A stretch of DNA of 40,335 nt, taken from contig SVQR01000009.1 in NCBI GenBank assembly GCA_015065225.1, forward strand, positions 1-40,335, read 5' to 3'. This document shows, in pieces, positions 25,692 to 35,805 of the stretch. The first letter of the stretch is position 1. Each line of letters begins with the position of its first letter. The position numbers and the translations under genes are program-made. Source of the stretch: Oscillospiraceae bacterium (GTDB taxonomy: Bacteria > Bacillota > Clostridia > Oscillospirales > CAG-382). A model generated the notes under the pieces. The model did no database searches and was not told the origin of the DNA. It was given only the letters and a program-made list of their open reading frames with translations.

Positions 25692-25766
25692 GCTGGTGTG
25701 GCTCAATGGCAGAGCAGCTGATTTGTAATCAGCAGGTTGTTGGTTCGACTCCGATCACCAGCTCCA
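25692..25766 (+). tRNA. tRNA-Thr (anticodon TGT)
   Basis: GCTGGTG/CACCAGC acceptor; TGATTTGTAATCA anticodon arm; GGTTCGACTCC T-arm; encoded CCA. Confidence 0.92.
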
Positions 25767-25851
25767 GGGGGATTTCCCGAGCGGCCAAAGGGGGCAGACT
25801 GTAAATCTGTTGTCACTGACTTCGGTGGTCCGAATCCACCATCCCCCACCA
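25767..25851 (+). tRNA. tRNA-Tyr (anticodon GTA)
   Basis: GGGGGAT/ATCCCCC acceptor; CAGACTGTAAATCTG; long variable arm; encoded CCA. Confidence 0.92.
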
Positions 25852-26038
25852 AGGTCTCATCTCTTTTGAGTTGAGGCTTTTTTTGTTTTTGTTATCGCTC
25901 GAAAGAAACCTACAGATCGTAAGCAAACAACAAATAAATGAGCTGCAACGGAAAATCCGATTAAACAGATCCATTATTCGATATTCATTATCGTATCAAA
26001 GGCACTCATTCTGCTTTTTTCACGAAAGGACAACAAAA

Positions 26039-26857
26039 ATGAAATCTTACAAATATTTCCTTGCTTTAACAGCGATATTCTTTCTTGCCTCCTGCTCGGA
26101 TAACTCTGCCGATAACACTCAAACTGAAATACAGCCTCCCGTAAATTACGAAGAATCAGCACTCCCGGATGAATTCGTATTCCCCGGCGAAGCACCTTTG
26201 CAGACAGAAAGCACAGCCTCCCAAAAGGAAGATACGACATTATATGCCGATAAAGCGAAGTCTATTGCGGAATATATTGCAAAGCATATCGACTTTTCAT
26301 ACTATGAAGCATACATGAGCCAATCGGAAGACGGATGTATCATAGATTGCATCCCTGCCGAAAATGCGGATATCCCTTTTCGCAGTATCCCCTTGTCTAT
26401 AATTGCAGGCACAGAGAAGCTCGATATTACATTTCCCGTAAGCACAGAGTCGCTCCTTGAAAAAGGCTTCACATTTACCGACGAGCAGAGTGCGGCTGCC
26501 GTTGCAATGCCCGGTGAAGAAACAATGTTTGCTTTGTGCACTCCCGAAACAAAGGAAATGATCACATTTATCACGGTGAATGATAGCATTGAAAGTATTT
26601 CCGTAAAGGAAGCGGAAATATCCGGAGTGATGCTCACCTCCTTCAATAACTTTGAAGTTAACGGCTTTGAGGCAAAGAATGACCTCGGTGTCGCGCTTGA
26701 CTTCTTCGGTCATCCGAATGCGGCGTCCGTAAACGTCAACGGCGAAGAATGCTCTGTCATGCTCATTTACGGAAGCGGTGAAAACACCGCATCTCTAACA
26801 GTTCTTGCTGACGGTGATACAAAAGAGGTCATTGCGGTCTGTCTTACTGTCGGGTGA
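26039..26857 (+). CDS. hypothetical lipoprotein
   Basis: MKSYKYFLALTAIFFLASCSDNS lipobox; AAAGGA before ATG at 26039. Confidence 0.75.
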   Translation: MKSYKYFLALTAIFFLASCSDNSADNTQTEIQPPVNYEESALPDEFVFPGEAPLQTESTASQKEDTTLYADKAKSIAEYIAKHIDFSYYEAYMSQSEDGCIIDCIPAENADIPFRSIPLSIIAGTEKLDITFPVSTESLLEKGFTFTDEQSAAAVAMPGEETMFALCTPETKEMITFITVNDSIESISVKEAEISGVMLTSFNNFEVNGFEAKNDLGVALDFFGHPNAASVNVNGEECSVMLIYGSGENTASLTVLADGDTKEVIAVCLTVG

Positions 26858-27088
26858 TCCTTATATGCCGCAGAAGCATATCGTACCATATTCGCAGGAT
26901 GAGATTCTGTCCCGTCCTGCATTTTTTGTATTCCGCCCTTGAAAAAACAGCCGTACGGCAAACAACGTATGCTTACTTTTTTATGGAAATGTAAAATTTT
27001 GAAAACCTATTTACAAATGCATCGGAATGGTGTATAATATAATAGAATATGTATTTTTTATTTTTGATATCGAAAGGATGACTTTATT

Positions 27089-28201
27089 TTGATCATACAG
27101 CTTGAAGAAGCAAAGCAAAAGCTCGCCTCCCTTATGGAGCAGATAGAGGAGCTTTCCGAAAGTATGGGCGTTCCGGCTGCCCGTGAAAAGGCGGCAAAGC
27201 TTGAAGAGGAGACCTGTGCGGAAGGCTTCTGGGGCAGAGAGGATGCTCAGAACGTTATGTCAGAGCTCAATGCCGCAAAGCAGATTTCCGAAGGCTACGA
27301 TAAAGTATGCGGTGATGCAGAGGCTCTTGAACAGCTTATAGAAATGGCTCTTGAAGCAGAAGATGAGAGCTTTACCGAGGAGATACTTTCTGAGCTTTCA
27401 AACCTTGAAAAGGAATACGACAGACAGAATATAATCGCACTTCTCTCCGGCGAATTCGATAAGCTCAATGCAATTGTTTCCATTCACCCCGGTGCAGGCG
27501 GCACAGAGGCTCAGGACTGGGCAGAGATGCTTTACAGAATGTATAACAGATGGGCGGAAAAGAGCGGATTTAAGGTTAAGCTCCTTGACTATCTCGAAGG
27601 CGACGGCGCAGGTATCAAGAGTGCGACATTTACCGTTTCCGGTGAATTTGCTTACGGTTACCTTAAGAGTGAGGGCGGTGTTCACAGACTTGTAAGAGTA
27701 TCCCCCTTTGATGCCTCCGGCAGAAGACAGACATCCTTCGCTTCCGTGGAAATCACTCCCGAATTCGAGGATGACGGAACTATAGAACTTCGCGAGGAAG
27801 ACCTTGAAATGGAAACACACCGTTCCAGCGGTGCGGGCGGTCAGCACGTTAATAAGACCGATTCTGCGGTGCGTATCAAGCATAAACCCACAGGTATCGT
27901 TGTAGGCTGTCAGACGGAAAGAAGCCAGCTCCAGAACAGAGAAACCTGTCTTAAGATGCTCCGTTCAAAGCTCGCCGAAATAAAGGCAAGAGAAAAGCTG
28001 GACAAGATAGAGGATATCCGCGGCGACAAGCTCAATATCGAGTGGGGTTCACAGATACGTTCCTATGTATTCATGCCCTATACCCTTGCAAAAGACACAA
28101 GAACAGGCTATGAAGAAACAAACATCACAGCAGTCATGGACGGTGAGATAGACGGCTTTATGAATGCGTACCTTAAAGCTAAGGGCGAGTTTATAAGATG
28201 A
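27089..28201 (+). CDS. prfB: peptide chain release factor 2
   Basis: HPGAGGTEAQDWA; HRSSGAGGQHVNKTDSAVRI (GGQ); one continuous frame, TTG start about 10 nt after AAAGGA. Confidence 0.95.
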   Translation: MIIQLEEAKQKLASLMEQIEELSESMGVPAAREKAAKLEEETCAEGFWGREDAQNVMSELNAAKQISEGYDKVCGDAEALEQLIEMALEAEDESFTEEILSELSNLEKEYDRQNIIALLSGEFDKLNAIVSIHPGAGGTEAQDWAEMLYRMYNRWAEKSGFKVKLLDYLEGDGAGIKSATFTVSGEFAYGYLKSEGGVHRLVRVSPFDASGRRQTSFASVEITPEFEDDGTIELREEDLEMETHRSSGAGGQHVNKTDSAVRIKHKPTGIVVGCQTERSQLQNRETCLKMLRSKLAEIKAREKLDKIEDIRGDKLNIEWGSQIRSYVFMPYTLAKDTRTGYEETNITAVMDGEIDGFMNAYLKAKGEFIR

Positions 28202-28251
28202 TCCGCAATCTGTCCGCAACAATATAATAAAACAAGAAGGGAAGACGGAAC

Positions 28252-28590
28252 ATGATCAAGAAGTCAAAGCTGTTTGCTATCCTGGGCATAACGCTCATAA
28301 TAAACTCTGTAATATGCATATGTGCATTTGTGTCAACCTACAAAGAAAAGAAAAAGGTCTCCGCAGCATTCTGGACACTTGCTGTGGCGCTCGGAACAAC
28401 AGGCGCGGCACTTATGGCGGTATATGCCGCAAGAGAGAATATAAGGATAGCCGACATCAAGCGTGCACTTGCGGAAAAGGATCACTGGTTCCATTCCTTT
28501 GAATATCCCGAATGTGCAGAGCCTACCATAGACATAGAAGAATCATATTTCCCTTCCGTAGAAACGGAAGATGAAGAATTGCCTTTCTGA
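28252..28590 (+). CDS. small membrane protein of unknown function
   Basis: Two hydrophobic helices; acidic C-terminus; RBS GAAGGGAAG. Confidence 0.6.
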   Translation: MIKKSKLFAILGITLIINSVICICAFVSTYKEKKKVSAAFWTLAVALGTTGAALMAVYAARENIRIADIKRALAEKDHWFHSFEYPECAEPTIDIEESYFPSVETEDEELPF

Positions 28591-28610
28591 TAAAGGTAAA
28601 AGTATATGTA

Positions 28611-28645
28611 CCCGGCGGAAGAAAAACCGTCGGGGGAATTTTTTG
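28611..28645 (+). terminator. intrinsic terminator
   Basis: CCCGGCGG-AAGAAAAA-CCGTCGGG then GGAATTTTTT. Confidence 0.65.
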
Positions 28646-28727
28646 AATTCTTCAAAGTTCGCTTGCGAGCTTTGTAAGGTCACGCCGGCAAGGCGAAAGA
28701 TAGTAAGCAGAAGTTGATAACAAATTA
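28636..28727 (+). repeat. modular multi-hairpin intergenic repeat, copy B
   Basis: GAATTC...AAAGTTCGC-TT-GCGAGCTTT...CGCCGGCAAGGCGAAAGATAGTAAGCAGAAGTTGATAACAAAT matches the 3' part of copy A. Confidence 0.65.
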
Positions 28728-28895
28728 ACACACAACGGTAGCAAATCAGAACAATCCAAAAAACAAAAACATTATGGAATAACGCATTCGCTCCGCAAAT
28801 ATGACAGCTTCCCAATATAATGTTCAGCATCTCAAAACGAGCTCTCACTCGGACAGAAAAAGAAAGCTTCAAATGTGTAAAGAAAGGACATCCCC

Positions 28896-29867
28896 ATGTC
28901 AATCTCAACCTCAGTAGCATCAAAAGTAATAAATCTGTTTTTTGTAATGATAATGGGCATGGTGCTCAGAAAAACTTCTATTCTGGATAAGAAATCAACA
29001 AGCACCCTGTCCTCCATGCTGGTCAATATCACCAATCCCTTCCTCGTAATATGCGCCCTACAGAAGGACTACGATTCATCACTCGTCAAAAACGCCTTCA
29101 TAATACTCGGACTATCCGTCTTTATGCACGTTCTGACCGCAGTCATAGGTACATTCTCCTTTAAATTCGAAAAGGTGCGTTCCAAAGAAAAAATATATAG
29201 CTTTGCTATGATATTCGCCAACTGCGGTTTTCTCGGATATCCCGTTCTGCAGGCTCTTATGGGCGATGAATTGGGACTTTTCTACGGTGTGTTCTTCACT
29301 CTGTTTTTCAATATATTCTGCTGGACCTACGGCGTTGTCCTCATGAACGACGGCAAGGGAATGGCTATCCGCGATATCTGTAAAAAGATATTCCTTAACC
29401 CCAGCTTCATATCGGTAATAGTCGGATTCTGTCTTTTTATGCTCCGCATTCCCGTACCCGGCATTATTTTTGAGGGTATGGACTATATCGGTAATATGAC
29501 ATTCCCGTTGTCAATGCTGATAGTGGGCAGCCTGTTCTGCGAACTTGAATTGAAGACTGTGCTGAATGACAAGGTGCTGTATTGGTACCTTATCCTGAAG
29601 CTGGTGATATTCCCTGTTGCAATGATATATGTCTCAAAATATATCCTTATGGATGTCCTCGGACTTCCCAACATGTTCGCATATCTCCTTGTAACTATGT
29701 GCTCCATGCCCGCGGCAAGCAATACCGCCATAATGGCAGACTACTATAATGCCGATAAGCTCCTGGCGGCAAAGACCGTAAGTATATCCACTCTGTTCTC
29801 TGTGGTCACTATACCGACCGTCATGATTATCGCAAATCATGTGTTCGGTGCACTGGTGATGGCGTGA
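28896..29867 (+). CDS. AEC family transporter (auxin efflux carrier-like)
   Basis: Hydrophobic; GMVLRKTSILDKKSTSTLSSMLVNITNPFLV; ANCGFLGYPV; SMPAASNTAIMADYY. Confidence 0.9.
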   Translation: MSISTSVASKVINLFFVMIMGMVLRKTSILDKKSTSTLSSMLVNITNPFLVICALQKDYDSSLVKNAFIILGLSVFMHVLTAVIGTFSFKFEKVRSKEKIYSFAMIFANCGFLGYPVLQALMGDELGLFYGVFFTLFFNIFCWTYGVVLMNDGKGMAIRDICKKIFLNPSFISVIVGFCLFMLRIPVPGIIFEGMDYIGNMTFPLSMLIVGSLFCELELKTVLNDKVLYWYLILKLVIFPVAMIYVSKYILMDVLGLPNMFAYLLVTMCSMPAASNTAIMADYYNADKLLAAKTVSISTLFSVVTIPTVMIIANHVFGALVMA

Positions 29868-30052
29868 GGAAAATTCGGAATTATAGGTAGCTTTCTTTGA
29901 AAGCATTTTATTGCTGTGTATCATGCTTGATCGATTTCGGTTGTCAACAGATATGCGTTTTTTATTGAAGAAGATTTCCGCTATGGTCGGTGCGGTAAGC
30001 GTTCTTTTTAAAGCCTGTTTATTAACCAAATGTAAATTTCGCTTTCTCACCC

Positions 30053-30081
30053 TTGACAAATAAAAATATATATAGTAAAAT
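30053..30081 (+). promoter_or_regulatory. promoter of rpsF-ssb-rpsR operon
   Basis: TTGACA-17-TAAAAT. Confidence 0.8.
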
Positions 30082-30110
30082 GACTATTCGGAAAGTGTTG
30101 CAAATTTCAG

Positions 30111-30165
30111 GCAATACTTCCTCTTTGCCCGGAGGAAAGCTTCGGGCCATAGGCCGAAAGGAGGT
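30111..30165 (+). promoter_or_regulatory. candidate structured rpsF leader (possible S6:S18 autoregulatory site)
   Basis: CCTC...GGAGG and CTTCGGGCC-ATA-GGCCGAAAG hairpins directly before the rpsF SD; not covariation-tested. Confidence 0.3.
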
Positions 30166-30173
30166 GTAACAAA

Positions 30174-30473
30174 ATGGAAAAGATCATCGGCAAGTATGAA
30201 ACCATTTTCGTTATAAACCCTGAATATTCGGAGGAGGCTACAAAGGCTCTTATCGAAAAGTTCACAGGAATTATAACGACAAACGGCGGTACTATCGACA
30301 GCATCGACGAATGGGGAAAGAGAAAGCTCGCATATCCTATTGAGGATCTTGCAGAGGGCTACTACGTTCTCGTAAACTTCGAGGCTCCCAAGGAAGTACC
30401 CGCAGAACTCGACCGTGTATACAATATCACAGACGGTATTCTCCGTTCTATTATTGTAGCACTCGAAAAGTAA
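30174..30473 (+). CDS. rpsF: 30S ribosomal protein S6
   Basis: YETIFVINPEYSEE; WGKRKLAYPIEDLAEGYYVLVNFEAP. Confidence 0.97.
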   Translation: MEKIIGKYETIFVINPEYSEEATKALIEKFTGIITTNGGTIDSIDEWGKRKLAYPIEDLAEGYYVLVNFEAPKEVPAELDRVYNITDGILRSIIVALEK

Positions 30474-30494
30474 TCCGTAAGTGAGGGATAAAAG

Positions 30495-30959
30495 ATGGCT
30501 TTTAACAAAGTAATTCTCGTCGGTAACCTTGTTGCCGATCCCGAGCTTAAGCAGACACCCTCGGGCGTATCTGTTGCCACATTCAGAATTGCGGTACAGA
30601 GAAGATTTGCAAAGCCCGATGATGCGGTTCAGGCGGATTTCTTTAATATTGTGGTCTGGCGTCAACAGGCTGAGTTCGTTTCAAGATACTTCACAAAAGG
30701 TTCAAGCGCTGTAGTGTGCGGTTCTCTTCAGAACAGAGACTACACGGATCAGAACGGTCAGAAGCGTACATTCACTGAGATCGTAGCTGATGAAGTAACC
30801 TTTGCGGGAAGCAGAAGAAATGACGGTCAGCAAAGACAGGGCGACAATATGTTCTACGGTCAAGAGCCGCCGCAGCAGGGATTTGGCTCGGGTGCCAGAC
30901 CCGCACAGGCTGCAGAGTCCAACTTTGAAGAGGTTGGCGAAGACGATCTTCCGTTCTGA
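30495..30959 (+). CDS. ssb: single-stranded DNA-binding protein
   Basis: MAFNKVILVGNLVADPELKQTPSGVSVATFRIAV; DDLPF tail. Confidence 0.97.
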   Translation: MAFNKVILVGNLVADPELKQTPSGVSVATFRIAVQRRFAKPDDAVQADFFNIVVWRQQAEFVSRYFTKGSSAVVCGSLQNRDYTDQNGQKRTFTEIVADEVTFAGSRRNDGQQRQGDNMFYGQEPPQQGFGSGARPAQAAESNFEEVGEDDLPF

Positions 30960-31015
30960 TAAGTACGGGAAAAGATCACCTATTTAAGATGTAATGTCGA
31001 AAGGAGGACATATCC

Positions 31016-31258
31016 ATGGACGCACAGAAGCAGAATCAGTTTAAGACCCGCAAGAAGAAGAAGGTTTGCATGTTCTGCGCAGATAAGATCGAACACATCG
31101 ATTATAAGGACGTAGCAAGACTTCGCAAGTGTGTTTCCGAGAGAGCTAAGATTCTCCCCAGAAGAATCACCGGTACTTGCGCAAAGCATCAGAGACAGCT
31201 TACAGTAGCTATAAAGAGAGCAAGACATATCGCTATCATGCCTTATATCTCCGACTGA
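31016..31258 (+). CDS. rpsR: 30S ribosomal protein S18
   Basis: [64 protein letters not shown]. Confidence 0.97.
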   Translation: MDAQKQNQFKTRKKKKVCMFCADKIEHIDYKDVARLRKCVSERAKILPRRITGTCAKHQRQLTVAIKRARHIAIMPYISD

Positions 31259-31283
31259 TCTTTGAATTAAAGAGCTTATGAAA

Positions 31284-31320
31284 CAGGGGTGTACCTTAGG
31301 GTATGCCCCGTTTTTTTTGA
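31284..31320 (+). terminator. intrinsic terminator of rpsF-ssb-rpsR
   Basis: GGGGTGTACC-TTA-GGGTATGCCCC + TTTTTTTT. Confidence 0.88.
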
Positions 31321-31506
31321 ATTCGGAGCAATGTGTAGTTTTCTTCGGTAATATTACATTGTTTGCGTTTTCTTTGTAATGGTAATATAAAAAAGCACAT
31401 TTTCCATAAAAAATATTAAAATATGATACTTTTTACTATTTACTTTTGCCAAATCATAGTGTATAATGTAGTTGTGATAATAATTTATACAGAAAGGAAT
31501 CACAAC

Positions 31507-34500
31507 ATGAAGAAAACAAGAAGACTCCTCGGCTTGTTGCTGACACTTGCAATGCTTGCAACAATGATACCGGTAACAATGCTGAGTGCGACAGCGGCTC
31601 CCTCCTCAAGTGCGGTAGTCTATGTCAAAACAGGCGGAGAGGGCAACGGTGCTTCTCCCGATGCTCCCACAACACTCGCAAAGGGTATCAACACCATCAC
31701 CGCTGCGGGCGGCGGTACGGTAGTATTCGTTGGCCCTGTAGAAATCGTAAGCAACAATGTCCTCGGTAACGGCGATACCAACATTACCGTTAAAATCACA
31801 TCCGTTCATGGCGGTGTAGATTACAGAGAAACCGCAGACGCGGCTCTTGTATTTACAAAGAACTGGATGAACATCTCCGCAAAGAACAACTTCGAATATG
31901 AAAACCTCACCATCCGCATGAAGGGCGATAACTGCTCCTTCTTCGGAAACGGCTATGCTCTGACCTTCGGTAAGGGCATTGAGGTGGTTATAGACGAAGG
32001 TCTCGATGCAAAGCAGGCAAAGTATTATCCCAACATCTACGGCGGCTCGGCGCATGACCTTAGTGCTACCACAAATTATCCGGCAGATACTTCTGTAACC
32101 GTACTCTCCGGTGCGTTCAGAAGAATTTACCCCAGCGGTTACGGTACGGAAGCCAAGCCCAGACCTTCGAGAAGTGCAACCATTGCTCTTTCTCCCGATG
32201 CGAAGGTTATGGAAAAAACAGGCTTTGAATACAACGCTCCTCATTCCGCTATCGAGGGTGATCTCACGCTCATCAATATCGGAGGAAAGAATGCAGCCTT
32301 CACAGAAACTCCCACAAAGACAATTGACGTTACAGGCAACGGTTATGTTTCCGGTATCGCTCCCGGTGCTGTAAATATCTGTGCGGATTCCGGCTACGGC
32401 GCACAGATAGACGGCAAGATAGTTCCCAACGGCGAATATAAGTTTGACGGTGCTTCCCTCAAAGTTGAATTTGTGGAATCCGACATCAACAAGGAAGCAG
32501 AGCTCGCGGCTACCCGTCCTTCTCTTCCCGCATCACTTCCCGGTGAATATATCAAGGGCTACGACAACGGTGACGGTACATTCTCCTTCAAGCCCGCAGG
32601 TAATATCACCATTGCTGAAGCCACAACGATCATTGTTCGTCTTATGACAACCGAAGAAGCGATCAAGGGTAAGTACACAACAGACAAGGCAAAGGATACC
32701 GACTGGTTCTACGATAACATCGCATATCTTGATACCTACGGCTCTTTCGATACATTCGATAACTTTGACGGAAACCGCCAGATAACAAGAGCGGAATTCG
32801 TAAAGCTCATCACTCTCTATCGTAAGCTTACAAGCAAGACGGATGAGATAAAGTTCACAGACGTTGCGGAAGGTCATAAGTACTACAACGATATCAAGGC
32901 AGGTACTATGGCAAAGCTGGTTAACGGCTATGACAACGGTGACGGTACATTCAGCTTCAAACCCGATGCTCCCATAACAAGAGCAGAAGTAGTAACTGTT
33001 ATAAACCGTGTATTTGACGTGGCAGATCTCGCTCCCATCAAGTACAAGAATATGCTCCCCAACTTTACCGACGTTGAAGAAACACACTGGGCGGCATACC
33101 AGATAATCGCCGCAGCCGGTGGTAAGGAAAAGCCCGCGGAAAAGGTTGACCTTTCCGGTACCGGTGAGGTTGAACATACTGTTGACGGTGCTGTTATCTA
33201 CGTTAAGGGCGACGGTACAGGCGACGGCTCTTCCGCAGAGAACGCAACTACATGGAGCAAGGGTCTTGGTCTCATAAAGGGCAACGCAACATTTGTTGTA
33301 TGCGGTCCTGTTGAGTTCAACTCCAACTTCTGGTTTGGCCCCGGAGCAGGTTACGAAGGCACAGTTCTTATTACAAGCGTTTATGGCGGTGTTGACTACA
33401 GAGCAACAGCCGATGCGGCAATCATCTTCGGCTCAAACTGGAGAAACGGTGTTCCCTCAGGTACGGTCATATTCGATAACATAGCATTTATTTCAAGAGG
33501 CACAAACTGCTCTATCTACTGCGATAACGAGACAGTTACCTTCGGTCGTGACGTTGTATGTGTTAGCGAAGACGGTGCAGCTCCCATCGCACTTTACGCA
33601 GGCTCCGCAAACGACCTCGGTGCGTGCCAGAACTACATTGATTCCACAAGCAAATCCGCCGCAAACAAGGGCGAATACCTTGCAAATCTTACCATTATGG
33701 GCGGTGAATGGGGAAGCGTCTCCGGTACCGGTAACGGCTCGGAAGCAAAGCCCAGAGAAAGTTACGGCTCTGCAATCACCATTTATGAGGGTGCAAAGAC
33801 AGGTACTATCTCTACGGATAACGAAAAGGCAGGAAGAAAGATCAACGGACTTCGTACCATTATTATCAATAACGCAGGTACAGCTTCATTCAACCCGGAT
33901 CATTTCGATGTTATAGTATCTGTAAACGGCGAAGCTACAGCCGAGGTCGCCTCTATGACAAAGACCACAGTTACCGTAAAGGTAACCGCAAATGACGGCT
34001 CAAAGGTACAGGGCGTTGGCGATGACGGAACAGTTACATTCGATGCAGAAGGCTCTCTCAATGTTGCGGGTACAGGCTCTGCAATAGTTGCTGTCAAGGA
34101 CACAAAGGCAAATATGGGTGTCGTTGATGACAAGAATGTAGAATATGCATCCGAAGAATACCTCAAGGAGCTTGATGCTCTTGAAGCAAAGAGAATCGCA
34201 GAGATCAAGGCAACAAAGACAGAAATCGTTCCCAAATCCGGAAAGGTTGCTTACTATGTATCTTCTTCCGCAGGTGACGATGCAAACGACGGTAAGAGCG
34301 CGGACAAGCCCTGGAAGACCATTGAACAGGTAAACAAGGCAAATCTTCTTCCCGGCGACGTTGTATACTTCAAGCGCGGCGACGAATGGAGAGGTGTCTC
34401 CCTCAAGACAAGAAACGGTGTATCCTACACAGCATACGGAGAGGGCGAAAAGCCTATCATCAACAGATCTCCCTTTGACGGTGCAAAGCACGGTACATGG

Positions 34501-35574
34501 ACACCCGTTGAAGGCTATCCCAACGTATATAAGTACAGCGAAAGATTCACTCTTGACGTTGGCTCTGTTTCATTCAACGAAAGAACATACAGAGACATTT
34601 ATGCACAGAAGATACTCTTTGACTACAAGGACGGCAAGCCCTACTTCAGAGGCGATGCGGGAAAGGTAGCCGAAGACGAGCTTTCATATCTCAAGAACGA
34701 CCTTGACTTCTGGCACGACTGCGGCGGTCCTTATTTTGAAGTTAAGGATGCGGAAAAGGGATACCTCTATATGCGTTCCGACAAGGGCAACCCTGCAGAG
34801 AGATTTACAAATATTGAGTTCAATCCCAAGGCGAGCGGTATTACGGTTTCAACAACTACAGACGTAACCATTGACAACCTTAATGTCCGTCACGCGGGCG
34901 TTCACGGTATTTCTTCCTCCACAACAAGAAACCTCACCGTTACAAACTGTGTATTCGAGTGGATAGGCGGTTCCATACAGAACTATAATGACGGCAAATA
35001 TGTAAGACTCGGTAATGCAGTTGAAGTTTACGGCGGCTGTGAAGGCTACATCATCGACAACTGCTACATCACGGACGTATACGATGCGGGTGTAACACAT
35101 CAGGTAACTCAGGGCTCCAATGACATAATCATGAAGGATGTAACCTACTCCAACAATGTTATTCTCAGATGTATCTACTCCATCGAGCATTTCAACAGAG
35201 CTCCCGGTACTTCATACCTTGCAAACATTTCCTACAGAAACAACCTTTGCCGTCTTGCAGGCTACTGCTTCGGCTTCACAAGACCCGACAAGGGTGCGGC
35301 TTCCCACATCCGTTCCGGAAATCTTGTTGATACAGCTAATTTCGTAATTGAAAACAACGTATTCGACAGATCCAAGGAATACCTCTTCAAGCTCCAGGCG
35401 GGCGGTGACGAGCAGATCCAGTGGAAGAACAACGTATACATCCACACAGTCGGCGCACAGTACGGTCAGATGAGAGGTACATGGGTAATGTACAACTCAA
35501 GGATCGCCGATGAAGTGGAAAGATACTTTGTATATCCCGAAATAAACGGCAAGTATCTCTTTGTAAAGGAATAA
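31507..35574 (+). CDS. large secreted protein: two related N-terminal modules flanking SLH repeats, C-terminal right-handed beta-helix
   Basis: Signal peptide MKKTRRLLGLLLTLAMLATMIPVTMLSATAAP; SLH-like ...NGYDNGDGTFSFKPDAPITRAEVVTVINRVF; YYVSSSAGDDANDGKSADKPWKTIEQVNKANLLPGDVVYFKRGDEWRG. Confidence 0.85.
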   Translation: MKKTRRLLGLLLTLAMLATMIPVTMLSATAAPSSSAVVYVKTGGEGNGASPDAPTTLAKGINTITAAGGGTVVFVGPVEIVSNNVLGNGDTNITVKITSVHGGVDYRETADAALVFTKNWMNISAKNNFEYENLTIRMKGDNCSFFGNGYALTFGKGIEVVIDEGLDAKQAKYYPNIYGGSAHDLSATTNYPADTSVTVLSGAFRRIYPSGYGTEAKPRPSRSATIALSPDAKVMEKTGFEYNAPHSAIEGDLTLINIGGKNAAFTETPTKTIDVTGNGYVSGIAPGAVNICADSGYGAQIDGKIVPNGEYKFDGASLKVEFVESDINKEAELAATRPSLPASLPGEYIKGYDNGDGTFSFKPAGNITIAEATTIIVRLMTTEEAIKGKYTTDKAKDTDWFYDNIAYLDTYGSFDTFDNFDGNRQITRAEFVKLITLYRKLTSKTDEIKFTDVAEGHKYYNDIKAGTMAKLVNGYDNGDGTFSFKPDAPITRAEVVTVINRVFDVADLAPIKYKNMLPNFTDVEETHWAAYQIIAAAGGKEKPAEKVDLSGTGEVEHTVDGAVIYVKGDGTGDGSSAENATTWSKGLGLIKGNATFVVCGPVEFNSNFWFGPGAGYEGTVLITSVYGGVDYRATADAAIIFGSNWRNGVPSGTVIFDNIAFISRGTNCSIYCDNETVTFGRDVVCVSEDGAAPIALYAGSANDLGACQNYIDSTSKSAANKGEYLANLTIMGGEWGSVSGTGNGSEAKPRESYGSAITIYEGAKTGTISTDNEKAGRKINGLRTIIINNAGTASFNPDHFDVIVSVNGEATAEVASMTKTTVTVKVTANDGSKVQGVGDDGTVTFDAEGSLNVAGTGSAIVAVKDTKANMGVVDDKNVEYASEEYLKELDALEAKRIAEIKATKTEIVPKSGKVAYYVSSSAGDDANDGKSADKPWKTIEQVNKANLLPGDVVYFKRGDEWRGVSLKTRNGVSYTAYGEGEKPIINRSPFDGAKHGTWTPVEGYPNVYKYSERFTLDVGSVSFNERTYRDIYAQKILFDYKDGKPYFRGDAGKVAEDELSYLKNDLDFWHDCGGPYFEVKDAEKGYLYMRSDKGNPAERFTNIEFNPKASGITVSTTTDVTIDNLNVRHAGVHGISSSTTRNLTVTNCVFEWIGGSIQNYNDGKYVRLGNAVEVYGGCEGYIIDNCYITDVYDAGVTHQVTQGSNDIIMKDVTYSNNVILRCIYSIEHFNRAPGTSYLANISYRNNLCRLAGYCFGFTRPDKGAASHIRSGNLVDTANFVIENNVFDRSKEYLFKLQAGGDEQIQWKNNVYIHTVGAQYGQMRGTWVMYNSRIADEVERYFVYPEINGKYLFVKE

Positions 35575-35646
35575 GAGAAAAGGCGTGATTCACATTGTGC
35601 TTTATGCTTGTGACAGTATTCCCAAATTAACGAGATAACACATATT

Positions 35647-35680
35647 GCGGCGGAACGGATTTTCGTGTTTGTTCCGCCGC
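35647..35680. other. perfect 10-bp inverted repeat downstream of the beta-helix gene (no U-tract)
   Basis: GCGGCGGAAC...GTTCCGCCGC. Confidence 0.7.
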
Positions 35681-35805
35681 AAGCTATGAATTTAAAAAGC
35701 GGCAGGTATAATTTTTATCTTGCGGGACAAAATACACAACGCATGATAAAAAAAGAGATAAACAAATGTAAAAAACGCAGAAAAGAAAAAAATGTCAAAA
35801 AGGTC

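Noticed and set aside
3-31258. Housekeeping genes (nagB, prfB, rpsF-ssb-rpsR) as novel content
   Set aside because: Ordinary conserved genes and operon order; only specific regulatory details were kept as findings.
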